A stretch of 60,834 nucleotides of DNA from NCBI GenBank assembly GCA_016721085.1, contig JADKJI010000064.1, positions 1 to 60,834 on the forward strand. The letters run 5' to 3'. This document shows, piece by piece, positions 1 to 8,746 of this stretch; position 1 is the stretch's first letter, and the number at the start of each line of letters is the position of its first letter. The notes below the pieces were generated by a model. It was not told the DNA's origin. It made no database searches and worked only from the letters and a program-made list of their open reading frames with translations. The DNA is from Chitinophagaceae bacterium (lineage in GTDB: Bacteria; Bacteroidota; Bacteroidia; Chitinophagales; Chitinophagaceae). The position numbers were made by a program, and so were the translations under genes.

Positions 1-9
1 CCCCATTTT

Positions 10-739
10 CTAATATTCTTTGCTTTCTTGTGTTTGGACAATCTTTTCGACCTGTTTAACAATGTTTGACAAACCCAGATTATCAAACTTTTCGTATATA
101 AATCAGGTTTTCGAGATGAGCTTTATTCTCTTTATCCCAAATATTTTTTAGTCTTGTGTGAACACTTGTATCCCTTATATCCTTTGGTTTGTTTTCCTTT
201 GAAACTAAAAAGTCAATGAATTCGGCAATCTTTGTTTTATTAACTCCCTTTTCCCCAAAGCGAATTTCTTTACCGGCAGCCTTTATTAGAAATTGAAGTG
301 CTAATATTCGCCTTGTTAATGTAAACTCACCTTCATTTTGCTCTTTTAGTTCTTCAATTCTTTCCTTTTCTTCCTCCTCCAAATAATTTTTCTGTTCATG
401 AAGCCAATCTTTAATCTTATAAAGAAAAAATAATTTTTGAAAAAATGACTCTGAGTCTTTTTGAGGATTTTATTTGTTTATAATATTCTTCACAAAGTGT
501 TAATGATCAAGATTTCTATTATTTACACTTTTATTAAATAAATCAAAAAACACTGTATTCAAAGTTAAATTTGAATTATGGGTGGAAGTTATTTCCCCCT
601 TCAATCTTATCGGATTCTTCACTCAATAGTTTAATTGGATACCTATGAAGATTTAATCTTGTATCTAATTCATTTCTATATTCACCAATCATCTCTTCAA
701 TATGTTTCTTTCAAACTTTTATTATTATGTTTTTTTCAT
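10..739 (-). pseudogene. hypothetical element cargo protein, frameshifted
   Basis: Not recognised. The longest intact piece is 83-382 (about 99 residues, charged, with a KIAEFIDFLVSKEN stretch). In-frame protein text continues on both sides in other frames: downstream to a stop at 10-12 (FDNLGLSNIVKQVEKIV), and upstream through QKDSESFFQKLFFLYKIKDW, NTVFFDLFNKSVNNRN and HIEEMIGEYRNELDTRLNLH to a possible ATG at 737-739. At least four frame changes are needed to join them, giving roughly 240 residues. It lies 16 bp downstream of the integrase on the same strand, so the two probably form one transcript of the integrative element. It could be an excision or transfer accessory protein like those often found beside Bacteroidota integrases, but no motif shows this. 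Confidence 0.5.
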
Positions 740-755
740 ACTGCAAATGATTATT

Positions 756-1973
756 TTATAAAATAGCTTTACTCGCCTCATCTAAAATGCTGCTTCCGAA
801 ACTATCTAAATAAACTTGTGTTGTCTTTTTGCTGTCATGCCCGAGCGCCTCACTAATTACAGAAGTCGGAATTCCTTTCATTTTTAAAATATTAGCGTAA
901 CTATGCCTCGCTACATAAGTAGTTAGTTCCGTTTCTATACCAGCCTTTTCAGCAATTATTTTGAGATTCTCATTTACAGCTCTCAAAATTTTGCTTTCCG
1001 ATTAAATAGTGCTTGAGGCGTTGAGTGGCTTTCGTTAAAAATTGGAAAAACAAAGCTTTCTTTAGTGGTAAAGGTTTCAGGCTTATAATAGTTAAGAATT
1101 TTTATTGCAGGAGGGAGTAATTCAAACTTAAAGAGTTCCTTTGTCTTTTGCCTGTTATATGTAATCTTATGCTGATTAATATCTTTCCATTTTAAATTAG
1201 CCATATCTGTAAAATTCATTCCCCTGCAATAAAAACTAAAAAGAAAAAGATTTCTCGCAAGAATTAGGTTCTCATCTTTGAGCTTAAGGCAAACGATTCT
1301 TTCAATTTCATCTTTAGATATCGCTCGCTTATCCGTTTTAATATTGGCGTATTTTTGCAAGACTAAATTTTTTAAATGGATAATATTTATCACTGGTCAC
1401 TTCTTCCTTTATAGCCTCATTAAATAAAGCCCTTAATGTTCGTAAATAAATATATATTGTGTTTGCCCCTTTTCCTTCAGCCTTTAAATACTCTTCAAAC
1501 TTATTTAGGAAGGCCACGTCTATGTCAGAAAAATGAATATCCTTTGACTGAGTGAAATATGCAAGGTTTCGTCTAGTATCCTTATAAACCTCAGAATTCT
1601 TGATTTGGCCGCTTTCTACAAACCGAGCTATTACCTTATCAAAATAGAGAAATACGAAAGGATTGTTGACTTTGTCTTTTTTAAGCTTACTCCTGATCTC
1701 ATGAGCCGAAAGGTTCTTGTTTTCGTTCTCCAGGTCATATACCATTTTTTGAGCCTCAAGCATCTTCTTACCAATTAACATTTTCGCTTGGCTATAAAGT
1801 GGGTAGCTCTTTTTAGGAATATTCGCCTTTTCGTCCCAGAGCTCTTTAGAGCAGGAAATTCCGGTTGATAGGTATTTAGGCTTACGATTCTTGATTATTC
1901 GAAGCATAACCGGATATTCGCCATTTGAGAGCTTTTTAGAAGTATACAGAATAGCTTTTATAGAAGTGTTCAT
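756..1973 (-). pseudogene. tyrosine recombinase / phage-type integrase, frameshifted
   Basis: Three overlapping frames together give one complete tyrosine recombinase of about 405 residues. 1338-1973 holds the N-terminal arm-binding and SAM-like domain (start MNTSIKAILYTSKKLSNGEY, with an YIYLRTLRALFNEA core-binding helix). 983-1393 holds the first part of the catalytic domain. 756-986 holds the box II end, with ARHSYA (H-x-x-R equivalent), LGHDSKKTT and the nucleophile context TQVYLDSF. The second break fits one A missing from the A-run in the KAKF segment near 985; the first lies near 1370. Catalytic motifs survive, so either the indels are consensus errors or inactivation is recent. It would insert and excise the element whose right end is the tRNA-Val 3' half 140 bp upstream. 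Confidence 0.85.
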
Positions 1974-2112
1974 GGTACGGCTGGTTTAAACATGGTTTAA
2001 ACAAATGTAATAAAAATGGATAATCAGCCATAAACATAAATAAAAATTAATTGCGTATCTTATTGATTATTAATTATAAATAAAAATTAATAGAAATCGG
2101 AAACCAATATTT

Positions 2113-2163
2113 GTCTGCCTTACAAGCAGAGGGTCGGCGGTTCGAACCCGTCAACTCCCACAC
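2113..2163 (+). repeat. tRNA-Val(UAC) 3' half: probable right attachment site (attR)
   Basis: From 2113 the sequence matches the anticodon arm through 3' end of a tRNA-Val. The stem TCTGC/GCAGA closes the 7-nt loop CTTACAA (anticodon TAC, 2121-2123), followed by a T-arm with loop TTCGAAC and the acceptor strand AACTCCC plus A. The D-arm and 5' acceptor (expected GGGAGTT) are absent; the upstream sequence is AT-rich and unrelated. A 3'-half tRNA fragment beside an integrase is the usual sign of an integrative element inserted at the anticodon loop. The element would extend leftward out of the window, with the whole tRNA at its other end. Confidence 0.75.
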
Positions 2164-2166
2164 AAG

Positions 2167-2198
2167 AGGCTGTTTCGTAAAATTGGACAGCCTTTTTT
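2167..2198 (+). terminator. Rho-independent terminator after the tRNA-Val 3' half
   Basis: The GGCTGT/ACAGCC arms enclose a loop and are followed by seven T's. It sits directly after the tRNA 3' end, as expected for the native tRNA terminator carried along by the attachment duplication. The GTG start proposed for the GIY-YIG gene lies at the end of the T-run. Confidence 0.7.
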
Positions 2199-2199
2199 T

Positions 2200-2451
2200 G
2201 TGGTCATATTTATATTCTTTTTTTCAAAAGACAGTTATTATATTGCTAATACCGGAATGTTCTGGAAGAAAGACTCCGTAAACACAATTCAAATCACAAA
2301 GGTTTTACAGGTCATACCGGTGATTGGGTAATAAAGTATGTTGAAACATATCCAACTAAACAAGAGGCTAGTAAAAAGAGAACGTCAGGTAAAAAATTGG
2401 AAAAGCAGAAAACTCGTTGAAAAGCTCATCGGTTTAGAGCACTCCGACTGA
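2200..2451 (+). pseudogene. small GIY-YIG endonuclease-family protein, two frameshifts
   Basis: Joining frames gives an 83-residue GIY-YIG protein. SKDSYYIANTG is the YIG-like element, then LEERLRKHNSNHKGFTGHTG (the conserved HN...FT region) and WKSRKLVEKLIGLEHSD before a TGA. Two changes restore it: one A missing in GGAATG (about 2256) and one A too many in the A5 run at 2373-2377. They cancel in frame, so the gene length is normal. The GTG start at 2200 is the only reasonable one. The last codons (KLIGLEHSD) and the TGA/TAA stops lie inside a sequence folding like a tRNA D-arm and anticodon arm (separate entry). Single-domain GIY-YIG proteins are common in Bacteroidota; their role is unclear. 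Confidence 0.75.
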
Positions 2452-2493
2452 TAAGTCGGAGGGGTCGGCGGTTCGAACCCGTCAACTCCCACA
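2422..2493 (+). repeat. tRNA-like tail overlapping the GIY-YIG 3' end
   Basis: A D-arm (GCTC 2424-2427 / GAGC 2437-2440) is followed by an anticodon-arm-like hairpin (TCCGA/TCGGA around CTGATAAG, one base longer than the normal 7-nt loop), then 32 bases identical to the 3' end of the tRNA-Val fragment at 2131-2162 (T-arm plus acceptor 3' strand). No GGGAGTT 5' acceptor precedes it, so it is not an intact tRNA gene. The GIY-YIG reading frame runs through the D-arm and stops at the tandem TGA TAA in the would-be anticodon loop. Confidence 0.7.
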
Positions 2494-2499
2494 GGTGTA

Positions 2500-2528
2500 A
2501 AGGTTTCAGGTCAACTGGAACCTTTTTT
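2500..2528 (+). terminator. terminator-like hairpin after the tRNA-like tail
   Basis: AAAGGTT/AACCTTT arms are followed by a T-run. It is analogous in position to the hairpin after the tRNA-Val fragment but different in sequence, so each tRNA 3' end here has its own terminator. Confidence 0.6.
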
Positions 2529-2552
2529 GCTACCATGAGCAAAAGAATACAA

Positions 2553-3285
2553 TACATTTTTACCGCAAAGGCGCAAGGCACGGGAATTCAATTTGCGTCA
2601 TGAGCCCTGAGGTTAATATAGAGACGCAAAGGGTCGCTCCGCGACCAATACAGGACCTTGATGTGAAAGGATAATGGGATGAACAGGATAGGTTTGCCAT
2701 AGAAAAACCATCGCAATTCTTTCCTAAATTTTGCTTCCCGCTACCCCGGATTGAAATCCGGGGCTACAATACTAAATCGAGGCTACGCCTCTGCAGCGGG
2801 TTCTCTGCTAGAACTAATGTCATATTTAGTCAGCAGGTCACTATAACATTCGTACTAAGTCTAAATTTTCCGCTGAGGTGCGTGTCTTCACGCACCTCAA
2901 CTGAAATAAGGGAAACTCATTTGACCAGCCGTGCAAATACAAAAAGAATACAAATACATTTTACCGCAGAGGCGCGGAGGCACGGGGAAATACAACTCTG
3001 CGTCCCTGCGTCTCTGCGGTTGCTGTATTATTTAGTAGAGACGCAGAGGGTCGCTCCGCGACCAATACAGGACCTTGATGTGAAAGGATAATGGGATGCA
3101 CAGGATAGGTCCAAGGCCATGTTTCTTCTAAATTTTGCTTGCCACCCCGGATTGAAACGGGCTCAACTATCGAAGGCAAAGGGTTTCTCTGAAACGAATG
3201 TTATGCTTGTAAACCAATCACTATAACATCAGTAGAAGTCCAATTTTTCCGCTGAGGTGCGTGTCTTCACGCACCTCAACTGAAA
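2553..3285. repeat. two diverged tandem copies of a ~375-bp intergenic repeat
   Basis: Copy A (about 2553-2906) and copy B (about 2938-3285) share the same order of blocks. First is a GC-rich 'taccgcagaggcgcgg' arm, then 'gggtcgctccgcgacc' (self-complementary), then 'ccttgatgtgaaaggataat', then a 'ccccggattgaaa' block, and last the perfect hairpin gaggtgcgtg-tctt-cacgcacctc (2875-2898 and 3254-3277). Copy B also has a complete GC-rich inverted repeat at 2963-3020. The same blocks return at 27.86-28.48 kb. Short ORFs here are by-products. I see no gene in 2494-3667. Confidence 0.75.
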
Positions 3286-3316
3286 AATCTTAATCCCCAG
3301 TTAGCGCAAAGAATTC

Positions 3317-3362
3317 ATCCCCGCGCCTCCGCGTCTCTGCGGTAAAATGTATTTTTATTCTG
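3317..3362. repeat. single arm of the GC-rich 'cgcgtctctgcggt' repeat
   Basis: This is the right arm only (ending in 'tctctgcggtaaaatgtatt') of the inverted repeat seen elsewhere in the window. The left arm is degraded. The 300 bp that follow are AT-rich and should hold the promoter of the secreted protein at 3668; I could not pick out a clear promoter. Confidence 0.5.
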
Positions 3363-3667
3363 TGCGTCTTAGCAAGGCCAATCAAAAAGGATTTCCTGAT
3401 TATCAAAGTTCACCAACACATCAACCTCTCCTACCCAATTACCCATAAAATTGCAGAAAATACGGAAAGCACATTTTTAAACCCTTATCATCGAAATTTC
3501 AAAAGCATTGATTTTTTTCAAACGGATTACATCCATGCTTGATAAAATTCCATCACCTACAAGCTTACCCGTATATTTTAAAAAAATATCCGATTTCGTA
3601 GATTTCCTAGCCTAGATGCATCACAAAAAAATCTAAATTGATTTTCTATTCAAACAAAACTAACAAA

Positions 3668-6478
3668 ATGAGAAAAACAACTTTACTGCTATTGTTAGTT
3701 GCCTTCTCTTTCACCGCCTCAGCACAACAGAGTCCTGTTATTGCCAGAGGAGCGGATGAAATTAAAGGCAACCTTATCAGGGTTACAGAACCCCTTCGTG
3801 CTATGACACCCGGAACCTCATTGGTAAAAGATGTAATAGTTCGTGATGAAAACGGAATTATCGGTAGCCACAAAACTCCAAGAGTGGAAGAAAATTATCC
3901 GGAACAATCTTTTAATGGTGCAGATCCTTCCCTTCAGCAAAAATATAATGTACAAGCAGAAGGAATGAACGCTGCAACTGTAGGTGCCAACTTCAATGGT
4001 ATGGGGTATACAGCGGTTAATCCGCCCGACCCTACCCTTTGCGTTGGACCAAACCATGTAATCCAGATGATCAATGGTAACTCTGGTGCCTATATGAAAG
4101 TGTATACAAAAACAGGTGGACAGGTTGTAGCTCAGGTGTTCCTGGATGCCATAACAGGTCGTGGTGGTCTTGGTGACCCTATCGCCCTTTATGATCAACT
4201 GGCCGACCGTTATGTATTAATAGAATTTGCCAATAAAGCAGAAAACGGAAATCAGGAAGGATTGATTTTCGCCATATCCCAAACCAATGACCCTTCAGGA
4301 GCCTGGTTTGTTTATTTCTTTGGCTATGGCAACACATTCCCCGATTATCCTAAAGTAAGCGTTTGGAATGATGCCTACTACGCAACAACAAATGACTTTG
4401 CGAATGCATCCACTTACTCTGGCTCCAGCGTTTGGGCATTTGATCGTGCAAAAATGCTTAATGGCGATGTATCTGCTTCTGCACAAAGATTCACATTGGG
4501 AAATACAAACAAGTTTTTCTCTATGTGCCCTGTATTATGGCAAGGTAGCACCACTCCTGCCGCAGGTACAGGTGGATTGATCGGCTATATGCAGGATAAT
4601 GCCTGGACCACTTCTACTACCGATGTTGACAGTATAGGTCTGCTGGAATTCAAAGTGAATTTCGCCAACGCCGCCTTATCAACTGTTACCCATAAGTCCT
4701 CAATGGCTACTACTTCTTTCAAATCTGATATATGTACGGCTACTCGTGGACGTTGTATCTCCCAACCCGGATCTACAATCGCCCTTGAAGCCCTTCATCA
4801 GAAAGTTCAGAACCAGCCTGTTTACAGGAATTTTGGTACTTATGAAGGAATCGTATTCACGCATGTGGTTGATAAAGGATCCAGCATATCTGCCATCCGT
4901 TGGTACGAATTACAAAAGACTACTGGTAACTGGGGTATCACTCAAGAGAGCACTTTCTCACCTGATAATACCCATCGTTGGTTGCCAAGTATCTGTTACG
5001 ATAAATTCGGGAATATAGGTCTTGGATACAATGTTTCTTCAAGTGCTACAGGCGTTTTCCCTGGAGCAAGATTCAGTGGCCGCAAAAAATGCGATCCATT
5101 GAACACCATGACTTATGCTGAACAAACAATTGTTGCAGGAACTGCCGCTAATGGTAGTAACCGTTATGGTGACTACAATCATCTGGTTGCGGATCCTGAT
5201 GGAACCACTTTCTGGTTCACTGCAGAATGGAATGGCGCTTCTACCTGGAGCACCCGCATCGCATCATTCACACTTGATCAGTGTACACCTGCTTTATGTG
5301 GTGACCCAACTGGATTGAATAGCAGTGCACTTACATTTACAACAGCAACTGTTGGTTGGACAGCTGTTGCCAGCGCTATCAGTTATGATGTAGACTACAA
5401 AGCCACATCTTCAGCTACATGGATAAATGCAGTAACAGGTGGAACGTCTACTTCAGTTGCTCTGTCAGGTTTAACTCAAGGCACACAATATGATTGGAGA
5501 GTGAGAGCAACTTGTGCAGCAGGAAGTGGCAATTATGTACAAGCACAATTCACCACTACTGCCCCTTGTAATGCTCCAACCGGTTTAACCAACACTTCAA
5601 TTACCAGCAGTAGTGCGGTTGTTGGATGGACCTTGGTAAGCGGAGCTAATAATTATACAATAGAATATAAGACCACTGCAGCAACAACCTGGACAACTGC
5701 TGCCGCAGCAGCAACAAGTTCTCCGGTAACTATCAGTGGATTGGTTGCCAGCACTACATACGATTGGAGAGTACGTGCCAATTGTACAAGCGGTGCAAGT
5801 ACCTACGCAACTGCACAGTTCACAACTTCTGCTGCAAGCGTATGTCCTGGTCCATTAGACGTATCTACAAATGGAACAAGAAATGGTGCAGCAACCATTC
5901 CGTTTAATACTGATACTAAGGGATTGATTAATCCTGCCGGAGATAACGACTACTATAGGTTTGTCATCACTACTCCAGGAACTATCACTGTAACCCTTGG
6001 TACTTTACCAGCAGATTATGATGTTCGTTTGTATAGGAATAATACACAGGTAGCTATTTCACAAAACGGTGGAACAACCAGTGAAACTATCAACTATACT
6101 GCTACTGCAGGCACATATTATGCAAGGGTAACAGGCTTCAATAACGTTTTCAATTCAACCATCTGTTATACTCTTAGGGTACAATTAGGTACGGCTTCAG
6201 AGCCTGAAATGACAGGTGCTGAAACGCTTACTGATAAATACAGGATTAAAGTTTATCCTAATCCTGTAATCAGTGCATTGAATGTTTCTATATCAGGAGC
6301 CACATCAAAAGCCACTATCAAAGTATATGACCTCAATGGCAAATTGGTTCTTAGCAGAAATGCTACAGCAGGAAATACAAACCTGAATATCCAACAATTC
6401 AGCAATGGTATTTATGTTGTTAAAGTAATTGATACCAATGGCAATACTTTGCATCAGTCAAAGTTTGTAAAACAGTAA
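3668..6478 (+). CDS. secreted FnIII/PPC-domain protein with T9SS sorting domain
   Basis: Predicted 936-residue exported protein. The ATG at 3668 is chosen over an upstream TTG because it opens directly into a signal peptide (MRKTTLLLLLVAFSFTASA, cut about residue 19). Residues 60-540 are a large domain with PDPTLCVGPNHVIQM and WLPSICYDKFGNIGLGY that resembles a propeller-like surface domain; its function is unknown. Two fibronectin type III repeats follow (about 543-632 and 633-725, each with a YDWRVRA strand), then a bacterial pre-peptidase C-terminal (PPC) domain (about 725-845, NDYYRF) and a type A T9SS C-terminal domain (from YRIKVYPNP, about 857). It should cross the outer membrane through T9SS and stay at the cell surface or be released. 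It is monocistronic and ends at a strong terminator. Confidence 0.9.
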   Translation: MRKTTLLLLLVAFSFTASAQQSPVIARGADEIKGNLIRVTEPLRAMTPGTSLVKDVIVRDENGIIGSHKTPRVEENYPEQSFNGADPSLQQKYNVQAEGMNAATVGANFNGMGYTAVNPPDPTLCVGPNHVIQMINGNSGAYMKVYTKTGGQVVAQVFLDAITGRGGLGDPIALYDQLADRYVLIEFANKAENGNQEGLIFAISQTNDPSGAWFVYFFGYGNTFPDYPKVSVWNDAYYATTNDFANASTYSGSSVWAFDRAKMLNGDVSASAQRFTLGNTNKFFSMCPVLWQGSTTPAAGTGGLIGYMQDNAWTTSTTDVDSIGLLEFKVNFANAALSTVTHKSSMATTSFKSDICTATRGRCISQPGSTIALEALHQKVQNQPVYRNFGTYEGIVFTHVVDKGSSISAIRWYELQKTTGNWGITQESTFSPDNTHRWLPSICYDKFGNIGLGYNVSSSATGVFPGARFSGRKKCDPLNTMTYAEQTIVAGTAANGSNRYGDYNHLVADPDGTTFWFTAEWNGASTWSTRIASFTLDQCTPALCGDPTGLNSSALTFTTATVGWTAVASAISYDVDYKATSSATWINAVTGGTSTSVALSGLTQGTQYDWRVRATCAAGSGNYVQAQFTTTAPCNAPTGLTNTSITSSSAVVGWTLVSGANNYTIEYKTTAATTWTTAAAAATSSPVTISGLVASTTYDWRVRANCTSGASTYATAQFTTSAASVCPGPLDVSTNGTRNGAATIPFNTDTKGLINPAGDNDYYRFVITTPGTITVTLGTLPADYDVRLYRNNTQVAISQNGGTTSETINYTATAGTYYARVTGFNNVFNSTICYTLRVQLGTASEPEMTGAETLTDKYRIKVYPNPVISALNVSISGATSKATIKVYDLNGKLVLSRNATAGNTNLNIQQFSNGIYVVKVIDTNGNTLHQSKFVKQ

Positions 6479-6500
6479 TATCGCTTTAGATTATTTTCTA

Positions 6501-6528
6501 AGACCGGCTATATGCCGGTCTTTTTTTA
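6501..6528 (+). terminator. Rho-independent terminator
   Basis: The perfect stem AGACCGGC/GCCGGTCT with a TATAT loop is followed by seven T's, 22 bp after the stop of the secreted protein. Confidence 0.9.
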
Positions 6529-6644
6529 TTATCAAGCCTGTATTAAAATGCCCCCCGGCATTATCCATCCACCAATGAATCTCCAAAAAGATATTTTATT
6601 AAACAGTCAAATGAATTTATAATTTGCAGTCTGATAAATAACAA

Positions 6645-7289
6645 ATGTCCATTTTCGCTTTAGATAAGGAACTGAAATTCCCGCCTGTTGATATGGCGGA
6701 GCCAGATGGCTTATTAGCTATCGGTGGCGATCTTTCGTTTGAGCGCTTAGTGCTAGCCTATAGAAAAGGTATCTTCCCATGGTATGAAGGAAGGACCATT
6801 TTATGGTGGTGTCCAGATCCACGTTTTATACTTTTCCCCAATGAACTCAAAGTGAGTAAAAGCATGAAACAGGTCCTTAAAAGTGATCGGTTTCAATTCA
6901 AAACTGATACGGCATTCAAAGAAGTCATTGGCAACTGTAAAACCATCAGCCGCGAAGGACAATCAAGCACCTGGATCACCAATGCTGTTAAAGATGCTTA
7001 TATTGATTTACATGCAAGAGGTCTTGCACACAGCGCTGAGACATGGGAGAATGGTGAATTAGTAGGCGGACTCTATGGTATCCGCTTAGGAAAAATATTT
7101 TTTGGTGAAAGCATGTTCAGCAAGAAAAGCAATGCCAGCAAATTCGCATTCATCAATTATGTAAACTTGCTGATACAAGAGGGTGTAGAGATCATCGATT
7201 GCCAGGTATACACAGAACATCTTGAATCTTTGGGAGCACGTATGATTCCGAGAAAAGAGTTTATTGAACTGATAGAAAAGTGGCAGTGA
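6645..7289 (+). CDS. aat: leucyl/phenylalanyl-tRNA--protein transferase
   Basis: 214 residues, normal length for the family. Aat moves Leu or Phe from its tRNA onto proteins with N-terminal Arg or Lys, marking them for ClpS/ClpAP (N-degron pathway), in the cytoplasm. Family motifs are complete: FPPVDMAEPDGLLAIGGDL, YRKGIFPWYEG, WWCPDPR and HSAETWENGELVGGLYGI, then GESMFS. The ATG at 6645 directly precedes the conserved IFALDKELKFPP start. It stands alone between a terminator and a convergent esterase gene. Confidence 0.96.
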   Translation: MSIFALDKELKFPPVDMAEPDGLLAIGGDLSFERLVLAYRKGIFPWYEGRTILWWCPDPRFILFPNELKVSKSMKQVLKSDRFQFKTDTAFKEVIGNCKTISREGQSSTWITNAVKDAYIDLHARGLAHSAETWENGELVGGLYGIRLGKIFFGESMFSKKSNASKFAFINYVNLLIQEGVEIIDCQVYTEHLESLGARMIPRKEFIELIEKWQ

Positions 7290-7435
7290 TCTTATCTACT
7301 ACATGTTGCGAGTTACGGGTTGCGAGTTCTTACGTGTTGCGGTGTCCCGAACCTATACCCGAACAGACGGCGACCAGGTAAATTATAACGCGACGAACTT
7401 AAAACTTACTTATAACTTACTACTTACCACTCCCC

Positions 7436-8167
7436 TCAAAACCTCGTCGCCAAATACTCCGGCAACATCTTCCTCCAGGTAGGCCAGTCATGCGTCCACT
7501 CCGTTCCCCATACATCCAATTCATACCAGATACCTTTATCATATAATATCTTGGCGAAACGGCTGCCACTTGAGGGATCTTCATAAGCACCGCTGCCAGT
7601 GAGGATATGAATATGTCCACTGCGACGAATCTGTTCTAAAATATTATGATCGGTGAGGTTGGGCATATAATGCATAGGACTATTGAAATATACATCATCA
7701 TCCCAATAGCCCTTCGTATACTCGGTCAGTTCATATACTCCGCTCATAGCAATAACCCCATTTATAAGGTCGGGGCGTTTAAGGAAGAGGTTCATACTGT
7801 GTAAAGCACCGAAAGAAGCCCCGCAGGTGATGATCTGTGTTTCCTGGCTGCTGTTGTTTCGGATGAAGGGTACTACTTCATTATAGATATAATTGTTCCA
7901 TTGCTGATGCCTGATGGCTTTCTGCCTTGGATCCATATTATTGTTCATCCAGCTCTCATTGTTGATGCTATCAACCGAATACACTTTAACTTTTCCTCCT
8001 TCTATATAAGGCTTCAGATAATCCATCAACTGGAAACGCTCATACTCCAGATAATCTGCAGCAGCTGTTGGAATAAGCAATAAGGCGAATCCATAATGTC
8101 CATATACTGCAATAGGCATTTCCTTATTCAAAGAGGGACTATACCAGGAAGTGAGATGACGATCCAT
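7436..8167 (-). CDS. putative alpha/beta-hydrolase esterase
   Basis: 243 residues with no signal peptide, so cytoplasmic. The nucleophile elbow GASFGA places the catalytic Ser at residue 118, and a late HDW motif near the C-terminus fits the catalytic His. The layout matches small esterase-D/PHB-depolymerase-like proteins of Bacteroidota (COG4947-like by eye). The substrate is unknown. It is the last gene of a three-gene minus-strand run, 59 bp after the lipoprotein. The 146 bp to aat hold only AT-rich and low-complexity sequence. Confidence 0.75.
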   Translation of the reverse strand: MDRHLTSWYSPSLNKEMPIAVYGHYGFALLLIPTAAADYLEYERFQLMDYLKPYIEGGKVKVYSVDSINNESWMNNNMDPRQKAIRHQQWNNYIYNEVVPFIRNNSSQETQIITCGASFGALHSMNLFLKRPDLINGVIAMSGVYELTEYTKGYWDDDVYFNSPMHYMPNLTDHNILEQIRRSGHIHILTGSGAYEDPSSGSRFAKILYDKGIWYELDVWGTEWTHDWPTWRKMLPEYLATRF

Positions 8168-8226
8168 AAAAGAGTTTTTAATAGCGTTAGCGATAAAGGT
8201 AAAAAACCGGGAATTGGCAGGGCTAT

Positions 8227-8736
8227 TTATTTTTCGACCACTTCCTTTTTCCAGGCGTAGACTGTATAATGCTTAAGGGTTGTTACTTTGAGTACATTGT
8301 TTTTTACATACACTTTCTTGTACTCCCTGAACTTCTTGTCCTTATCCATAAAACCTATAATACAGGAAAAAGGTTCATTTCCCTTCTTTATGACAGGTTC
8401 GGGCCAGATACCAAAATTGGGAAGCTTCAGGGTATCCGTTCCCCTTATCTCTTCGTATTGCATCTTTAGTAAATAATGAAAGGTAGTTGGTGTTTCATAC
8501 AACTCCACTTTGAAATACCAGTCGTTAAGCGGATTTCCAGTAGTGACTTTGAAACTGGCTACAGCTTCTTCTTTCACTTTATCCCTTTTTTGGGGTACGG
8601 CATCTAATGGGGACGGTGATGTAACAGTAGTATCTTTAGTAACGGCCGCGGGGTTCACAGTAGAACCAGAATTGTTATTACAGGAATTCAATATCAATAC
8701 TACTAGAAGACAAAAATTCAGTACTCGGTATTTCAT
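8227..8736 (-). CDS. hypothetical lipoprotein
   Basis: 169 residues. It starts with a type II signal sequence whose lipobox LNSC puts the lipidated Cys at position 19, followed by an Asn/Ser/Pro/Thr-rich linker (to about 60) and a roughly 105-residue domain. No known family is recognised. An uncharged tether plus a small domain suggests an envelope lipoprotein facing the periplasm. It begins only 10 bp after the exonuclease/GIY-YIG gene, so the two are probably co-transcribed, although their functions look unrelated. Confidence 0.75.
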   Translation of the reverse strand: MKYRVLNFCLLVVLILNSCNNNSGSTVNPAAVTKDTTVTSPSPLDAVPQKRDKVKEEAVASFKVTTGNPLNDWYFKVELYETPTTFHYLLKMQYEEIRGTDTLKLPNFGIWPEPVIKKGNEPFSCIIGFMDKDKKFREYKKVYVKNNVLKVTTLKHYTVYAWKKEVVEK

Positions 8737-8746
8737 CCTCCAATTT

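Noticed and set aside
83..382. RteC-like regulator
   Set aside because: Weak resemblance in the C-terminal pattern only; the frames are broken and no diagnostic motif is visible, so it was left as hypothetical.
2422..2491. A functional tRNA gene
   Set aside because: The 5' acceptor strand (GGGAGTT) is missing, and the anticodon-like loop has eight bases.
2882..3179. Short ORFs on both strands in the repeat region
   Set aside because: They lie wholly inside palindromic repeats, mirror each other on the two strands and show no protein-like conservation.
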